A stretch of 51,308 nucleotides of DNA from assembly GCA_902792435.1 (NCBI GenBank), contig CADAZN010000030.1:1-51308 (forward strand), read 5' to 3'. The notes beneath the pieces were generated by a model, which searched no databases, was not told the DNA's origin, and was given only the letters and a program-made list of their open reading frames with translations. Below are positions 44,438 to 51,308 of the stretch, piece after piece. Both the position numbers and the translations under genes were made by a program. The DNA is from an uncultured Bacteroidales bacterium (lineage in GTDB: Bacteria > Bacteroidota > Bacteroidia > Bacteroidales > Muribaculaceae). Position 1 is the stretch's first letter. Each line of letters opens with the position of its first letter.

Positions 44438-44532
44438 ATACTTTTTCTACACTCACAAGCCTAAAAAATCATTTTTAACCTCTTAAAAGTATAATTCAAC
44501 TACCAAAATTGTGGAAACTCGAAGTAAATACC

Positions 44533-44540
44533 TAACTTTG
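44533..44540 (+). promoter_or_regulatory. dapF: -7 promoter element of dapF
   Basis: TAACTTTG, 31 bases before the ATG; a weak TTG lies 21 bases further up. Confidence 0.6.
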
Positions 44541-44570
44541 TGGGCACAACCTCTAACACATTAATATATT

Positions 44571-45395
44571 ATGACCGACAAAAACAACAAGATACATTTT
44601 GTGAAAATGCACGGTTTGGGCAACGACTACATCTATGTCGACACCGAGTATAACACTATCCCCGACCCTAGCAAGGCTTCAATCGCCTGGAGCAAGCCAC
44701 ACACCGGAATTGGCAGCGACGGACTGATATTGATAGGACGCTCGCCCGAAGCCGACTTCACGATGCGCATCATCAATGCCGATGGCCTCGAGGGACAGAT
44801 GTGCGGTAACGCCAGCCGCTGCTTGGGCAAGTATGTGTATGAACGCGGCCTCACCCGCAAGACCACTATCAGCATGCTCACTCGCGCCGGCATCAAGATG
44901 CTTTACCTCGACGTTGACGACAACGACACAGTGCAGAGCATTACAGTCGACCTCATGGAACCAGTGCTAGAAGACCCCACCCAGTTCTTAACCCAAGGTG
45001 AGCAGCTCCCCGACGGTGTGTTCGTGTCGATAGGTAACCCCAACTATGTGATTTTTGTTGACGATATAGAGTCTATCGACCTCGCCAATGTGGGTCCCGG
45101 GCTGGAGTTTCACTCACGCTTCCCACAGCGTTGCAACATCGAGTTTGCACAAGTAATAGGTCCCAACGAGATAAGGATGAGAGTGTGGGAGCGCGGCAGC
45201 GGCATCACCATGGCATGCGGCACCGGAGCCTGCGCAACGCTAGTGGCAGCAGCCCTCACTGGCCGCACAAGTCGCGATGCTACGATAAAAATGGATGGCG
45301 GCTCACTTCACATCGAGTGGCGCGAAAGCGACAACCACATCTACATGCGCGGTACTGCCACCACCGTCTTTGAGGGCGACATCGAGCTGCCTTAA
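44571..45395 (+). CDS. dapF: Diaminopimelate epimerase
   Basis: 274 residues. Converts LL- to meso-diaminopimelate, needed for lysine and peptidoglycan. Both catalytic cysteines are visible: MCGNASRCLGKY (first Cys) and MACGTGACATLVAA (second Cys). The N-terminus VKMHGLGNDYIYVDTEYN and GIGSDGLILIGRS are typical. Start ATG 44571. The stop abuts an AATGCATAATGCATAA repeat. In many Bacteroidetes dapF is followed by an LL-DAP aminotransferase; here the divergent aminotransferase is of a different type. Confidence 0.97.
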   Translation: MTDKNNKIHFVKMHGLGNDYIYVDTEYNTIPDPSKASIAWSKPHTGIGSDGLILIGRSPEADFTMRIINADGLEGQMCGNASRCLGKYVYERGLTRKTTISMLTRAGIKMLYLDVDDNDTVQSITVDLMEPVLEDPTQFLTQGEQLPDGVFVSIGNPNYVIFVDDIESIDLANVGPGLEFHSRFPQRCNIEFAQVIGPNEIRMRVWERGSGITMACGTGACATLVAAALTGRTSRDATIKMDGGSLHIEWRESDNHIYMRGTATTVFEGDIELP

Positions 45396-45417
45396 TCAAT
45401 GCATAATGCATAATTTG
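45396..45417 (+). repeat. AATGCATAATGCATAATT repeat after dapF
   Basis: Begins one base after the dapF stop; forms an inverted pair with 45474-45504 around the terminator. Confidence 0.75.
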
Positions 45418-45436
45418 GCTAACGCCTATCAACTAT

Positions 45437-45473
45437 CAAAAAAAGCGTCGCAAAATTTATTGCGACGTTTTTT
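45437..45473. terminator. Bidirectional terminator between dapF and dnaX
   Basis: Stem CGTCGCA (45446-45452) with TGCGACG (45461-45467), extended by A and T runs on both sides, so it can act on either strand. Confidence 0.88.
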
Positions 45474-45504
45474 ATGCATTATGAATTATGAATTGTGCAT
45501 TATA
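45474..45504 (-). repeat. AATTCATAATGCAT-type repeat abutting the dnaX stop
   Basis: On the minus strand this begins immediately after the dnaX TAA (45505-45507). Confidence 0.78.
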
Positions 45505-47268
45505 TTAAGCCATTGAGAGCTTGAGATCCTTTATCATTTGGGCAAACTTAGGATTTCGGTCATACATGTCCTTCACTATCTCGCGGTCGGTCTTTGCCAT
45601 CGTCGACACGCCTTTAGGTGAGAGTTTGATGTCGAGCGACACCATGTCGTTCTCCACCTCGTCGCGCAAAAACTGCAGCAGCTTGGTCATGTTGCTACTC
45701 AAAGCTTCAACCTGAACATTATTCTCAACCTCTATTTGATAGGTGTTGTTGTCAATCTTGGTGGGCAATGAGTTGCGCATGGCGCTCAAGAGAATTATCT
45801 CACCAGGATTGTTGTTGATGTATTTTTTCCAAGCCACTACAAGCTGCTCAGGTGTGAAATCGGCGGTGCGAGTAGTGTGACGTTTCTCGGCGCCTTCCCC
45901 GGCAGTCGCGCCATTACCCGATGACTGCTTGTTGATGAGAATGCGACGCGTAGCACTGGCCGCAGGGGCGGCAGGGTTAGATGGTCTTGGTGCTGGTCTA
46001 TTTTGTGACACAGGCGCTGGAGCAGCTACTTGCTGTGGTGCTGGCGCTGCAGGTTTTGACGCAGCAGGAGCGGGAGCGGAAGCTGATTGCTGCGGTGCTG
46101 GCTGTGAAGTGGGAGCAGGAGCCGCTGTCACCTTCTGCACCCGTGGTTGCGGTGGTTGTTGCACTGGAGTGCCACCCATAATTTGACACAACTTGATGAG
46201 CGTGAGCTCCACCACAAACTGCTTGTTGCTAGTTTCGCGATATTGAAGGTCACATGTGTTGCACAAGTCCATCGCCATGTAGAAGAAGCGAGTGTTGAAG
46301 CTTGCCGCCTGCTTGATGTGCTGTTGTGCTATGTCGTTGTTCATCTCAAGCAACTCTACCGTTTGTGGTGTGCTGGCAACCATCAAGTCGCGCAAGTGCT
46401 GAGCTAGTCCGTTCACAAAGTATAGCGAGTCAAAGCCCTTGTCCCTAATTTCCTTGTAGATGAGCAGAGCCTGTGGCACATCGCCAGTGCGGAATGCCTC
46501 GTCAAGGCGGAAGTAATAGTCATAGTCGAGCACATTAAGGTTCTCGATAGCACTCTGATAGGTGATGTTGCCCTCACTCGAGGCGAGCACCTGGTCATAG
46601 ATTGAGAGGGCGTCGCGCATGGCGCCATCGGCCTTCTGCGCTATCACGTTAAGGGCCGAAGTCTCGGCAGTTACTCCCTTGTCCTGGCTGATGCGCTGCA
46701 GCTGCTCAACGATGTCAGTCACGGTGATGCGAGCGAAGTCATAGATTTGGCAACGCGACAGGATGGTGGGAATAATCTTCTGTTTCTCGGTAGTTGCAAG
46801 AATGAAAATGGCATACTCGGGTGGCTCCTCAAGAGTTTTGAGGAAGGCATTGAAAGCCGCCTGCGAGAGCATGTGCACCTCGTCGATGATAAACACACGG
46901 TAGCGTCCCACTTGTGGCGGAACACGCACCTGGTCGGTGAGCTTGCGAATCTCATCAACCGAGTTGTTACTTGCCGCGTCGAGCTCCAGAATGTTGTAAG
47001 AGCGCTGTTCGTTGAAGGCAATGCACGACTCGCACTCGTTGCACGGCTCTCCATCGGCAGTCAAGTGCTCGCAGTTGATGGCCTTGGCAAAGATGCGCGC
47101 ACAAGTGGTTTTTCCCACGCCACGCGGTCCGCAAAACAGATAGGCGTGCGCCAGCTGCTCGTTCTTGATAGCCGTCTTGAGGGTGTGGGTTAAAGCCTTC
47201 TGTCCCACAACAGTAGAGAAACTCGAAGGACGGTATTTACGCGCCGATACTATGTAATTCTCGCTCAT
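45505..47268 (-). CDS. dnaX: DNA polymerase III subunit gamma/tau
   Basis: 587 residues from the ATG at 47268 (a TTG at 47277 is open). Clamp-loader ATPase of the replisome. N-terminus SARKYRPSSFSTVVGQKAL; Walker A FCGPRGVGKTTCARIFA; four zinc cysteines in NCEHL and CNECESC; Walker B FIIDEVHMLSQAAFNAFL; sensor LATTEKQKIIPTILSRC. Residues about 385-460 are a Pro/Ala/Gln-rich hinge (PAPTSQPAPQQSASAPAP), followed by a C-terminal tau-like domain. No frameshifting slippery A run is obvious near where a gamma form would end. Promoter element at 47326-47333. Confidence 0.97.
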   Translation of the reverse strand: MSENYIVSARKYRPSSFSTVVGQKALTHTLKTAIKNEQLAHAYLFCGPRGVGKTTCARIFAKAINCEHLTADGEPCNECESCIAFNEQRSYNILELDAASNNSVDEIRKLTDQVRVPPQVGRYRVFIIDEVHMLSQAAFNAFLKTLEEPPEYAIFILATTEKQKIIPTILSRCQIYDFARITVTDIVEQLQRISQDKGVTAETSALNVIAQKADGAMRDALSIYDQVLASSEGNITYQSAIENLNVLDYDYYFRLDEAFRTGDVPQALLIYKEIRDKGFDSLYFVNGLAQHLRDLMVASTPQTVELLEMNNDIAQQHIKQAASFNTRFFYMAMDLCNTCDLQYRETSNKQFVVELTLIKLCQIMGGTPVQQPPQPRVQKVTAAPAPTSQPAPQQSASAPAPAASKPAAPAPQQVAAPAPVSQNRPAPRPSNPAAPAASATRRILINKQSSGNGATAGEGAEKRHTTRTADFTPEQLVVAWKKYINNNPGEIILLSAMRNSLPTKIDNNTYQIEVENNVQVEALSSNMTKLLQFLRDEVENDMVSLDIKLSPKGVSTMAKTDREIVKDMYDRNPKFAQMIKDLKLSMA

Positions 47269-47325
47269 GAGGTGCAATTTTTTTAATTATTCAAGAGCAC
47301 ACAGCTCCCTTTTTCATTCAGTCTA

Positions 47326-47333
47326 CAAAGATA
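47326..47333 (-). promoter_or_regulatory. dnaX: -7 promoter element of dnaX
   Basis: Minus strand TATCTTTG, 58 bases before the ATG. Confidence 0.6.
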
Positions 47334-47535
47334 ATATTTTTACCTCAATATTTCATCACTTATCCATTTTTTTTCATTACTCCCCCACCAAATTACCACA
47401 CAATCTATACAAACAAAATGATGAACAAAGTAGAAAGCATCACATTCTAAGCGATACTCCGCCAAAACAGCGCATTTTTACCACACTTTCTACAGAAAGT
47501 CACTGTTATTACCACCAAAATTAAATTTTTTTTAT

Positions 47536-47543
47536 TACTTTTG
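47536..47543 (+). promoter_or_regulatory. -7 promoter element of the exported-protein gene
   Basis: TACTTTTG, 69 bases before the ATG at 47612. Confidence 0.6.
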
Positions 47544-47611
47544 TGCAATACAAAACTTCTATACATTAAATGTTTCACCATAGTTGTATTCCCTATATAA
47601 TAATTAACCCT

Positions 47612-48685
47612 ATGAAAAAGAATTTATTTACAATAATTATCGCATTAGTGTGCTCTATTTTCGCGTGTGAAGCCCAAAACTTAATGCTGGATACCGAGGT
47701 GCCCGACACATCAATCGCTGTAATAGGCTATTTTTGTAAAAACGACAGCATGACATTCCGCAAAACCTATTCTAAGATTAAGGTTGAAAAAGGTGATACA
47801 ACCATTAACGACATGTATACCGAAGATTTCCTAATAGTTGTTACCGACTCAACTAGCAAGGGCTATCGCATGAAGTTTATACCTGTTGCTTTTGATTACA
47901 GCGAGGAATCAGACTCAATACATCGCATCATGCAAGCTAAACTTAGCGAACTGTCAAAAGACATTGTGTGCGAGTTTACCACCGATGAGATGGGCAGAGT
48001 GCAAAATATTGAAAACTGGAGAGAAATACGCGACAAGATGAAGGTGGGAATCAAAGGAATGTGCGACACACTTTATAGCACCATCCCCTTCTTGAATGAT
48101 ATCATGCCTCGCAAGCAAGTAGAAAACACGTTGATGTTGATGTTTTCAACCGAACAAGGTGTGCGTGAGGCTTATAACGAACTTGATGAACTATTTGGCC
48201 TGCATGGCAATTTATTTGATATTGGTGACTCCGAATTTGACACTCAATCCAACGGTTATCCTATGCACGTCACGGCAAGCATTGGATATACTCCTGTTGA
48301 GGATGAGAATAATGACTTTGACGATGATTATTCCATCATAAGCAAATCTGTCACAACAGTGCCTATTGAAGATATGCTTGATTTGGGTCTTGGCAACATG
48401 GGCTTAATGATGACTGACGCCCTCAGCGACTCGCTTGCAAATCACCGTAAAGATATGATAGATTTTATCACTGCTGCCATGCCAAATGGAGCCAAGAATA
48501 TCAATATAATCAACAATGAATATTATGGCTACTTCTTTAACGGGTGGCCAAAAGAGTGCTTTAATCAGAAGGTTGCTGGTTATGGCTTGGGAGAGCGCAT
48601 TGAAACCACGCATATAGAGTGGATTATGCGCAATTGGGACTTTGTAAAACCCATTGATGAAGATAAATCCTCGCACAATATTTAG
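47612..48685 (+). CDS. Exported protein of unknown function
   Basis: 357 residues from the ATG at 47612, which starts a signal peptide (MKKNLFTIIIALVCSIFACE, cleavage expected near CEAQ); the ATG at 47570 would give a longer, unlikely N-terminus. The mature part is acidic and mixed alpha/beta, with SIAVIGYFCKNDSMTFRKTY, VCEFTTDEMGRVQNIENW and an acidic stretch EDENNDFDDDYS. No domain recognised. Single-gene unit with its own promoter and a perfect terminator. GC is lower than neighbours. Confidence 0.8.
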   Translation: MKKNLFTIIIALVCSIFACEAQNLMLDTEVPDTSIAVIGYFCKNDSMTFRKTYSKIKVEKGDTTINDMYTEDFLIVVTDSTSKGYRMKFIPVAFDYSEESDSIHRIMQAKLSELSKDIVCEFTTDEMGRVQNIENWREIRDKMKVGIKGMCDTLYSTIPFLNDIMPRKQVENTLMLMFSTEQGVREAYNELDELFGLHGNLFDIGDSEFDTQSNGYPMHVTASIGYTPVEDENNDFDDDYSIISKSVTTVPIEDMLDLGLGNMGLMMTDALSDSLANHRKDMIDFITAAMPNGAKNINIINNEYYGYFFNGWPKECFNQKVAGYGLGERIETTHIEWIMRNWDFVKPIDEDKSSHNI

Positions 48686-48708
48686 TTTTCATTAAATAAT
48701 AAATCATT

Positions 48709-48732
48709 AGCCCACTAGTGGGCTTTTTTTTA
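48709..48732 (+). terminator. Terminator of the exported-protein gene
   Basis: Perfect self-complementary AGCCCACTAGTGGGCT (48709-48724) followed by T8. Confidence 0.92.
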
Positions 48733-48818
48733 TTCCACAACTTTTAATATAATTATGTTTATCTAAGTATATTTTTCATACTTTTTTCAACAAACTAAGA
48801 CTAAAACATTTTTTTTTC

Positions 48819-48826
48819 TATTTTTG
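48819..48826 (+). promoter_or_regulatory. -7 promoter element of the ECF sigma operon
   Basis: TATTTTTG, 62 bases before the sigma-factor ATG. Confidence 0.5.
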
Positions 48827-48887
48827 TGTGACTTTTTTGAGAGTAGTGCGTCTAACGGACAAAAAAAGCTTTTAAAAAACAAAAAAA

Positions 48888-49364
48888 ATGAACGAACTAG
48901 AAAGCAAATTTGCTCAAACCATCAAGCAGAACAAAAGCACTATATATACTGTGTGCTACATGTTCTCAAAAGATGCCGACGAGGTGAACGACCTCTTCCA
49001 AGAGGCGGTCATCAACATGTGGCGAGGCTTTGAGGGCTTTGAGAACCGCAGCGACGTGAAAACGTGGATCTATCGCGTCACACTCAACACCTGCATCTCA
49101 ATCGACCGCAAGAAGCGCCGCAACACAACCGAACCGCTGTCGATGAACATCAACCTTTTTGAAGACCGTGATGAAGACACTCGACAAATCGACATGCTGC
49201 ACAAGCGCATAAGCAGGCTCAAACCCTTTGACCGCGCCATCGTGCTGCTGTGGCTCGAAAACATGCCCTACGAGGAGATTGGCCAGGTGGTGGGAATCTC
49301 GACCACCAACGTAAGCAGCCGCCTCTACCGCATCAAAGAACAACTTAAAAACATGAACGACTAA
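48888..49364 (+). CDS. ECF-type RNA polymerase sigma factor
   Basis: 158 residues. Region 2 DEVNDLFQEAVINMWRGFEG with TWIYRVTLNTCISIDRKKRR; region 4 MPYEEIGQVVGISTTNVSSR followed by LYRIKEQLK. It would direct RNA polymerase to a small regulon in response to an envelope signal. The next gene begins 13 bases later and encodes a membrane protein, the usual place of an anti-sigma factor. No FecR/SusC pair is adjacent, so it is not the classic TonB-surface-signalling type. Confidence 0.94.
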   Translation: MNELESKFAQTIKQNKSTIYTVCYMFSKDADEVNDLFQEAVINMWRGFEGFENRSDVKTWIYRVTLNTCISIDRKKRRNTTEPLSMNINLFEDRDEDTRQIDMLHKRISRLKPFDRAIVLLWLENMPYEEIGQVVGISTTNVSSRLYRIKEQLKNMND

Positions 49365-49377
49365 AACTCTCAAAATT

Positions 49378-49965
49378 ATGGACTTCGAACTTGACGAAAT
49401 GCGCCAGCAAATGGCGATATTGAAAAATAAACTCGACGATCAAACGATAGTTAATGACCGACTTATTCGCCGCGCCGTGAAAAACAGTGTGAGCACCATC
49501 AACAAGCGATATCTTGTAATATCTATCATCGCATTTGCAATGATTCCTTATGGTTACTGGGCATTTGTAGTACTCAACGGACTCTCAATACCCCTGTGGA
49601 TTGCAATGAGTGTTCTCATGCTGGCAGTAATTGGATTCTGCATCTACAATGGCCACGAGATGCGCAAAAACGATTTCGTGAGCGACAACTTGCTCGACAC
49701 CAAGCGCAAAACACTTAAAGCTCAAAAACGCGATGCCATGTGGCCATACTTTGGAATTCCAGTAGCAATAGGTTGGGCTGCTTGGGTTGGCTGGGAAATG
49801 ACTCAAAAACTGGAAGGAGATTTCCTTAAATATTTCATTCCCTGGTTTATAATATGTGTTACAGCAGGTGCCTTGATAGGACTTAAAGTGCACTTCAAAA
49901 CTCAGCGTCATTTCCGCGACATTCTCGAGCAGATTGAGGATGTGGAAGATGAAAACAAGGAATAA
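49378..49965 (+). CDS. Four-helix membrane protein, candidate anti-sigma partner
   Basis: 195 residues. An N-terminal cytosolic, helical segment (LDEMRQQMAILKNKLDDQTIVND) precedes two helix pairs (about residues 45-90 and 120-165) and a charged C-terminus. The N-terminus is not a recognisable zinc anti-sigma domain, but the layout (cytosolic helix plus membrane part, cotranscribed with an ECF sigma gene) fits a regulator. Function is inference. A terminator follows. Confidence 0.82.
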   Translation: MDFELDEMRQQMAILKNKLDDQTIVNDRLIRRAVKNSVSTINKRYLVISIIAFAMIPYGYWAFVVLNGLSIPLWIAMSVLMLAVIGFCIYNGHEMRKNDFVSDNLLDTKRKTLKAQKRDAMWPYFGIPVAIGWAAWVGWEMTQKLEGDFLKYFIPWFIICVTAGALIGLKVHFKTQRHFRDILEQIEDVEDENKE

Positions 49966-49982
49966 TTGACGTAATTATAAAC

Positions 49983-50015
49983 AAAAAGCCTGGCTCGATT
50001 GAGTCAGGCTTTTTT
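49983..50015. terminator. Terminator of the sigma operon
   Basis: Stem AAAAAGCCTGGCTC with GAGTCAGGCTTTTTT, 4-base loop, T6 tail, A run on the other side, so it also serves the convergent lipoprotein gene. Confidence 0.88.
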
Positions 50016-50037
50016 ATAATTTCCTTACGGTGCAGCT

Positions 50038-50421
50038 TTAATGCTGGAATACCGTGTAATTTTGCATGTAAGGATTGCGCGAGAGATATAAATATCCACT
50101 CCTATAATCATAGTAGAACACGTCGTGACCACCATCATAATAATAGATAATCACACTATCGCCACGGTCGTCCCACTCAAATCCATAACTACCCCAGTAG
50201 CCATAGTCATCATAGAATGACATGGTACCAGTTCCATTGGTATAGAACTGTATTTCCATATAATCAAAGTCGGTGGTGTAGATGGGATAGCTTGTGTAAC
50301 CTTGAACACTCTCAACTGCATACCATCTCGAGCCAGAGAGCACCGACCAAAAGTGCCGGTCGCAGGAGCTAAATCCTAGCAACATTAACGACAATAGTAG
50401 AGTAATACTTAATTTTTTCAT
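50038..50421 (-). CDS. Small lipoprotein, unknown function
   Basis: 127 residues from the ATG at 50421. Lipoprotein signal MKKLSITLLLSLMLLGFSSC with lipobox GFSSC. The mature part is Tyr/Asp-rich beta sequence (SRWYAVESVQGYTSYPIYTT, WGSYGFEWDDRGDSVIIYYY), as in small beta-sandwich lipoproteins resembling lipocalin-like domains; that fold is inference. Promoter element TAACTTTG at 50467-50474, 46 bases upstream. Confidence 0.82.
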   Translation of the reverse strand: MKKLSITLLLSLMLLGFSSCDRHFWSVLSGSRWYAVESVQGYTSYPIYTTDFDYMEIQFYTNGTGTMSFYDDYGYWGSYGFEWDDRGDSVIIYYYDGGHDVFYYDYRSGYLYLSRNPYMQNYTVFQH

Positions 50422-50466
50422 ATCCTTGTTTTTTAAATTATTAATCAATGTATTATAATATGGTTG

Positions 50467-50474
50467 CAAAGTTA
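50467..50474 (-). promoter_or_regulatory. -7 promoter element of the lipoprotein gene
   Basis: Minus strand TAACTTTGC. Confidence 0.6.
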
Positions 50475-50565
50475 GCAATTTTTTTTATTTATCTATCATT
50501 TATAGTCAATTTTTCTTATTTGACAGAAATTATTGTCTCAAAGTTTAAAAATTATAGAAAAAAAT

Positions 50566-50596
50566 TTTGTGGAATAATTTTTTTATCATATATTTG
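50566..50596 (+). promoter_or_regulatory. Promoter of the rubredoxin-rubrerythrin pair
   Basis: TTTG (50566-50569), 19 bases, TATATTTG (50589-50596), 55 bases before the rubredoxin ATG. Confidence 0.75.
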
Positions 50597-50651
50597 TGAC
50601 TTTGATAATCAATTAATTAACTAATTTTATTCACTTTAAAACAAAACTATT

Positions 50652-50765
50652 ATGAAAAAATGGAAATGCACAGTGTGCGGTTATGTTCATGAGGGCGACA
50701 ATCCACCCGAGGAATGCCCCTTGTGTGGTGTTGGACCCGAGGACTTCGAGGAAGTAGTAGAGTAA
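50652..50765 (+). CDS. Minimal rubredoxin-like protein (37 residues)
   Basis: A 37-residue frame (begins [17 protein letters not shown], ends DFEEVVE). Two CxxC motifs (CTVCGY and CPLCG) form the iron site of a rubredoxin-type domain. Usual rubredoxins have about 50-55 residues, so this one is minimal. Sequence and codons are nearly identical to the N-terminus of the rubrerythrin 56 bases downstream (35 identical bases). It may feed electrons to the rubrerythrin in peroxide reduction, or be a by-product of duplication. A strong promoter precedes it, and no terminator separates the two. Confidence 0.82.
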   Translation: MKKWKCTVCGYVHEGDNPPEECPLCGVGPEDFEEVVE

Positions 50766-50873
50766 TAATGCTTTAAAAACAATCAACAAAATCTTATCAA
50801 CTAATAAACTAAACATCTATTATGGCAAAGAAATGGATATGCACAGTGTGCGGTTATGTTCATGAGGGCGACA
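50666..50873 (+). repeat. Duplicated rubredoxin-coding segment
   Basis: 35 bases are identical at 50666-50700 and 50839-50873, covering the first CxxC loop in the small rubredoxin and the rubrerythrin. Similarity continues imperfectly beyond. Offset 173 bases. Confidence 0.95.
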
Positions 50874-51308
50874 CCCCTCCCGAGAAGTGTCCACAATGTA
50901 AGGTTCCTGCAAGTAAGTTCAAGGAGCTGGAAGAGGGCAACGTGGCTTATGCTGCAGAGCATGTTGTTGGCGTGGCTAAGGGCGTTGATCCCGAGATTTT
51001 GCAAGGCTTGCGCGACCACTTCGCTGGTGAGTGCTCCGAGGTGGGGCAATACTTGGCGATGGCACGCCAGGCCGACCGCGAGGGGTATCCCGAAATCGCC
51101 GAGGCCTTCAAGCGCTATGCCTTTGAGGAAGCCGACCATGCCTCTCGCTTCGCCGAGTTGCTCGGCGAGGTAGTGTGGGATACCAAGACCAACCTTGAGA
51201 AGCGTGCCGCTGCCGAGGCTGGTGCCTGCGAGGACAAGACCCGCATCGCCAAGCTCGCTCAGGCTCAGGGCCTTGACGCCATCCACGACACCGTTCATGA
51301 GATGGCGC
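50822..51308 (+). CDS. Rubrerythrin, rubredoxin-first arrangement, 3' end outside window
   Basis: 162 codons are visible before the window ends. An N-terminal rubredoxin domain (CTVCGY, CPQCKVP) is followed by a ferritin-like diiron domain with [20 protein letters not shown] and [18 protein letters not shown], which supply the Glu and His ligands. This order, the reverse of classical rubrerythrin, matches 'reverse rubrerythrin' proteins that reduce hydrogen peroxide with NADH-derived electrons in anaerobes. Probably cotranscribed with the small rubredoxin. It supports an anaerobic host. Confidence 0.95.
   Translation, partial: MAKKWICTVCGYVHEGDTPPEKCPQCKVPASKFKELEEGNVAYAAEHVVGVAKGVDPEILQGLRDHFAGECSEVGQYLAMARQADREGYPEIAEAFKRYAFEEADHASRFAELLGEVVWDTKTNLEKRAAAEAGACEDKTRIAKLAQAQGLDAIHDTVHEMA

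Larger units (their letters stand above)
47269..47611. other. dnaX / exported-protein divergent intergenic region
   Basis: Holds the dnaX -7 element (47326-47333) and the plus-strand -7 element (47536-47543). The middle part shows nothing recognised. Confidence 0.6.

Overview
The window looks like Bacteroidota chromosome, order Bacteroidales (a Prevotellaceae- or Muribaculaceae-like gut anaerobe is my best guess, an inference). Reasons: two SusC/SusD outer-membrane pairs, DUF4294, GYF_2-DUF805 and CD225-type proteins, VanW, WbqC, a rubredoxin-first rubrerythrin, A/T-rich leaders without clear Shine-Dalgarno sequences, and many copies of the Bacteroidetes promoter signature TAnnTTTG, several with a TTTG about 19-21 bases upstream. 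No rRNA, tRNA, integrase or transposase gene was seen.

Layout. 1-2.0 kb: 5' part of a large secreted fibronectin-III-like gene (minus). 2.4-3.7 kb: eno, which lacks an ordinary start codon. 4.2-8.2 kb: a large MscS-type channel and a glycosyltransferase. 8.3-13.9 kb (all minus): leuS, acyltransferase, a small Bro-N protein, a short-chain dehydrogenase, rdgB. 14.2-18.0 kb: lepB, WbqC, a TIM-barrel-like unknown and VanW, the middle genes overlapping or nearly so. 18.0-19.9 kb (minus): a phage-portal-like gene and an M15 peptidase separated by a 13-bp minisatellite. 20.2-23.0 kb: four small membrane-protein genes, three with an N-terminal GYF_2 domain and a Q/P/Y-rich linker. 23.1-28.2 kb (minus): DUF4294, a predicted outer-membrane protein and a large TonB-receptor-like barrel. 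28.5-39.4 kb: two divergent SusCD pairs. The minus-strand pair is intact; the plus-strand pair carries two frame breaks and a SusC-SusD fusion. 39.8-43.1 kb: two unrelated AAA ATPases around one unknown gene; the second ATPase is flanked by near-identical repeats holding a palindrome. 43.2-47.3 kb: MalY/PatB-type aminotransferase, dapF, dnaX. 47.6-51.3 kb: a secreted unknown, an ECF sigma factor with a four-helix membrane partner, a small lipoprotein, a 37-residue rubredoxin and the start of a rubrerythrin.

How it fits together. Housekeeping genes (eno, leuS, lepB, dapF, dnaX, rdgB) alternate with envelope functions (SusCD import, barrels, VanW/WbqC, acyltransferase, MscS, GYF_2 cluster) and small accessory units. 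No glycoside hydrolase or PUL regulator accompanies the SusCD pairs here.

The most unusual features are: (1) families of short tandem repeats that sit directly at stop codons of many unrelated genes and in places have entered the coding sequence; (2) the ATPase unit bounded by palindrome-containing direct repeats, one overlapping its promoter; (3) a 31-bp inverted repeat that supplies both divergent susC starts; (4) the GYF_2/CD225/DUF805/DUF2752 cluster; (5) duplicated rubredoxin DNA; (6) eno without a usual start codon. All family assignments come from reading the protein sequence, without database searches.
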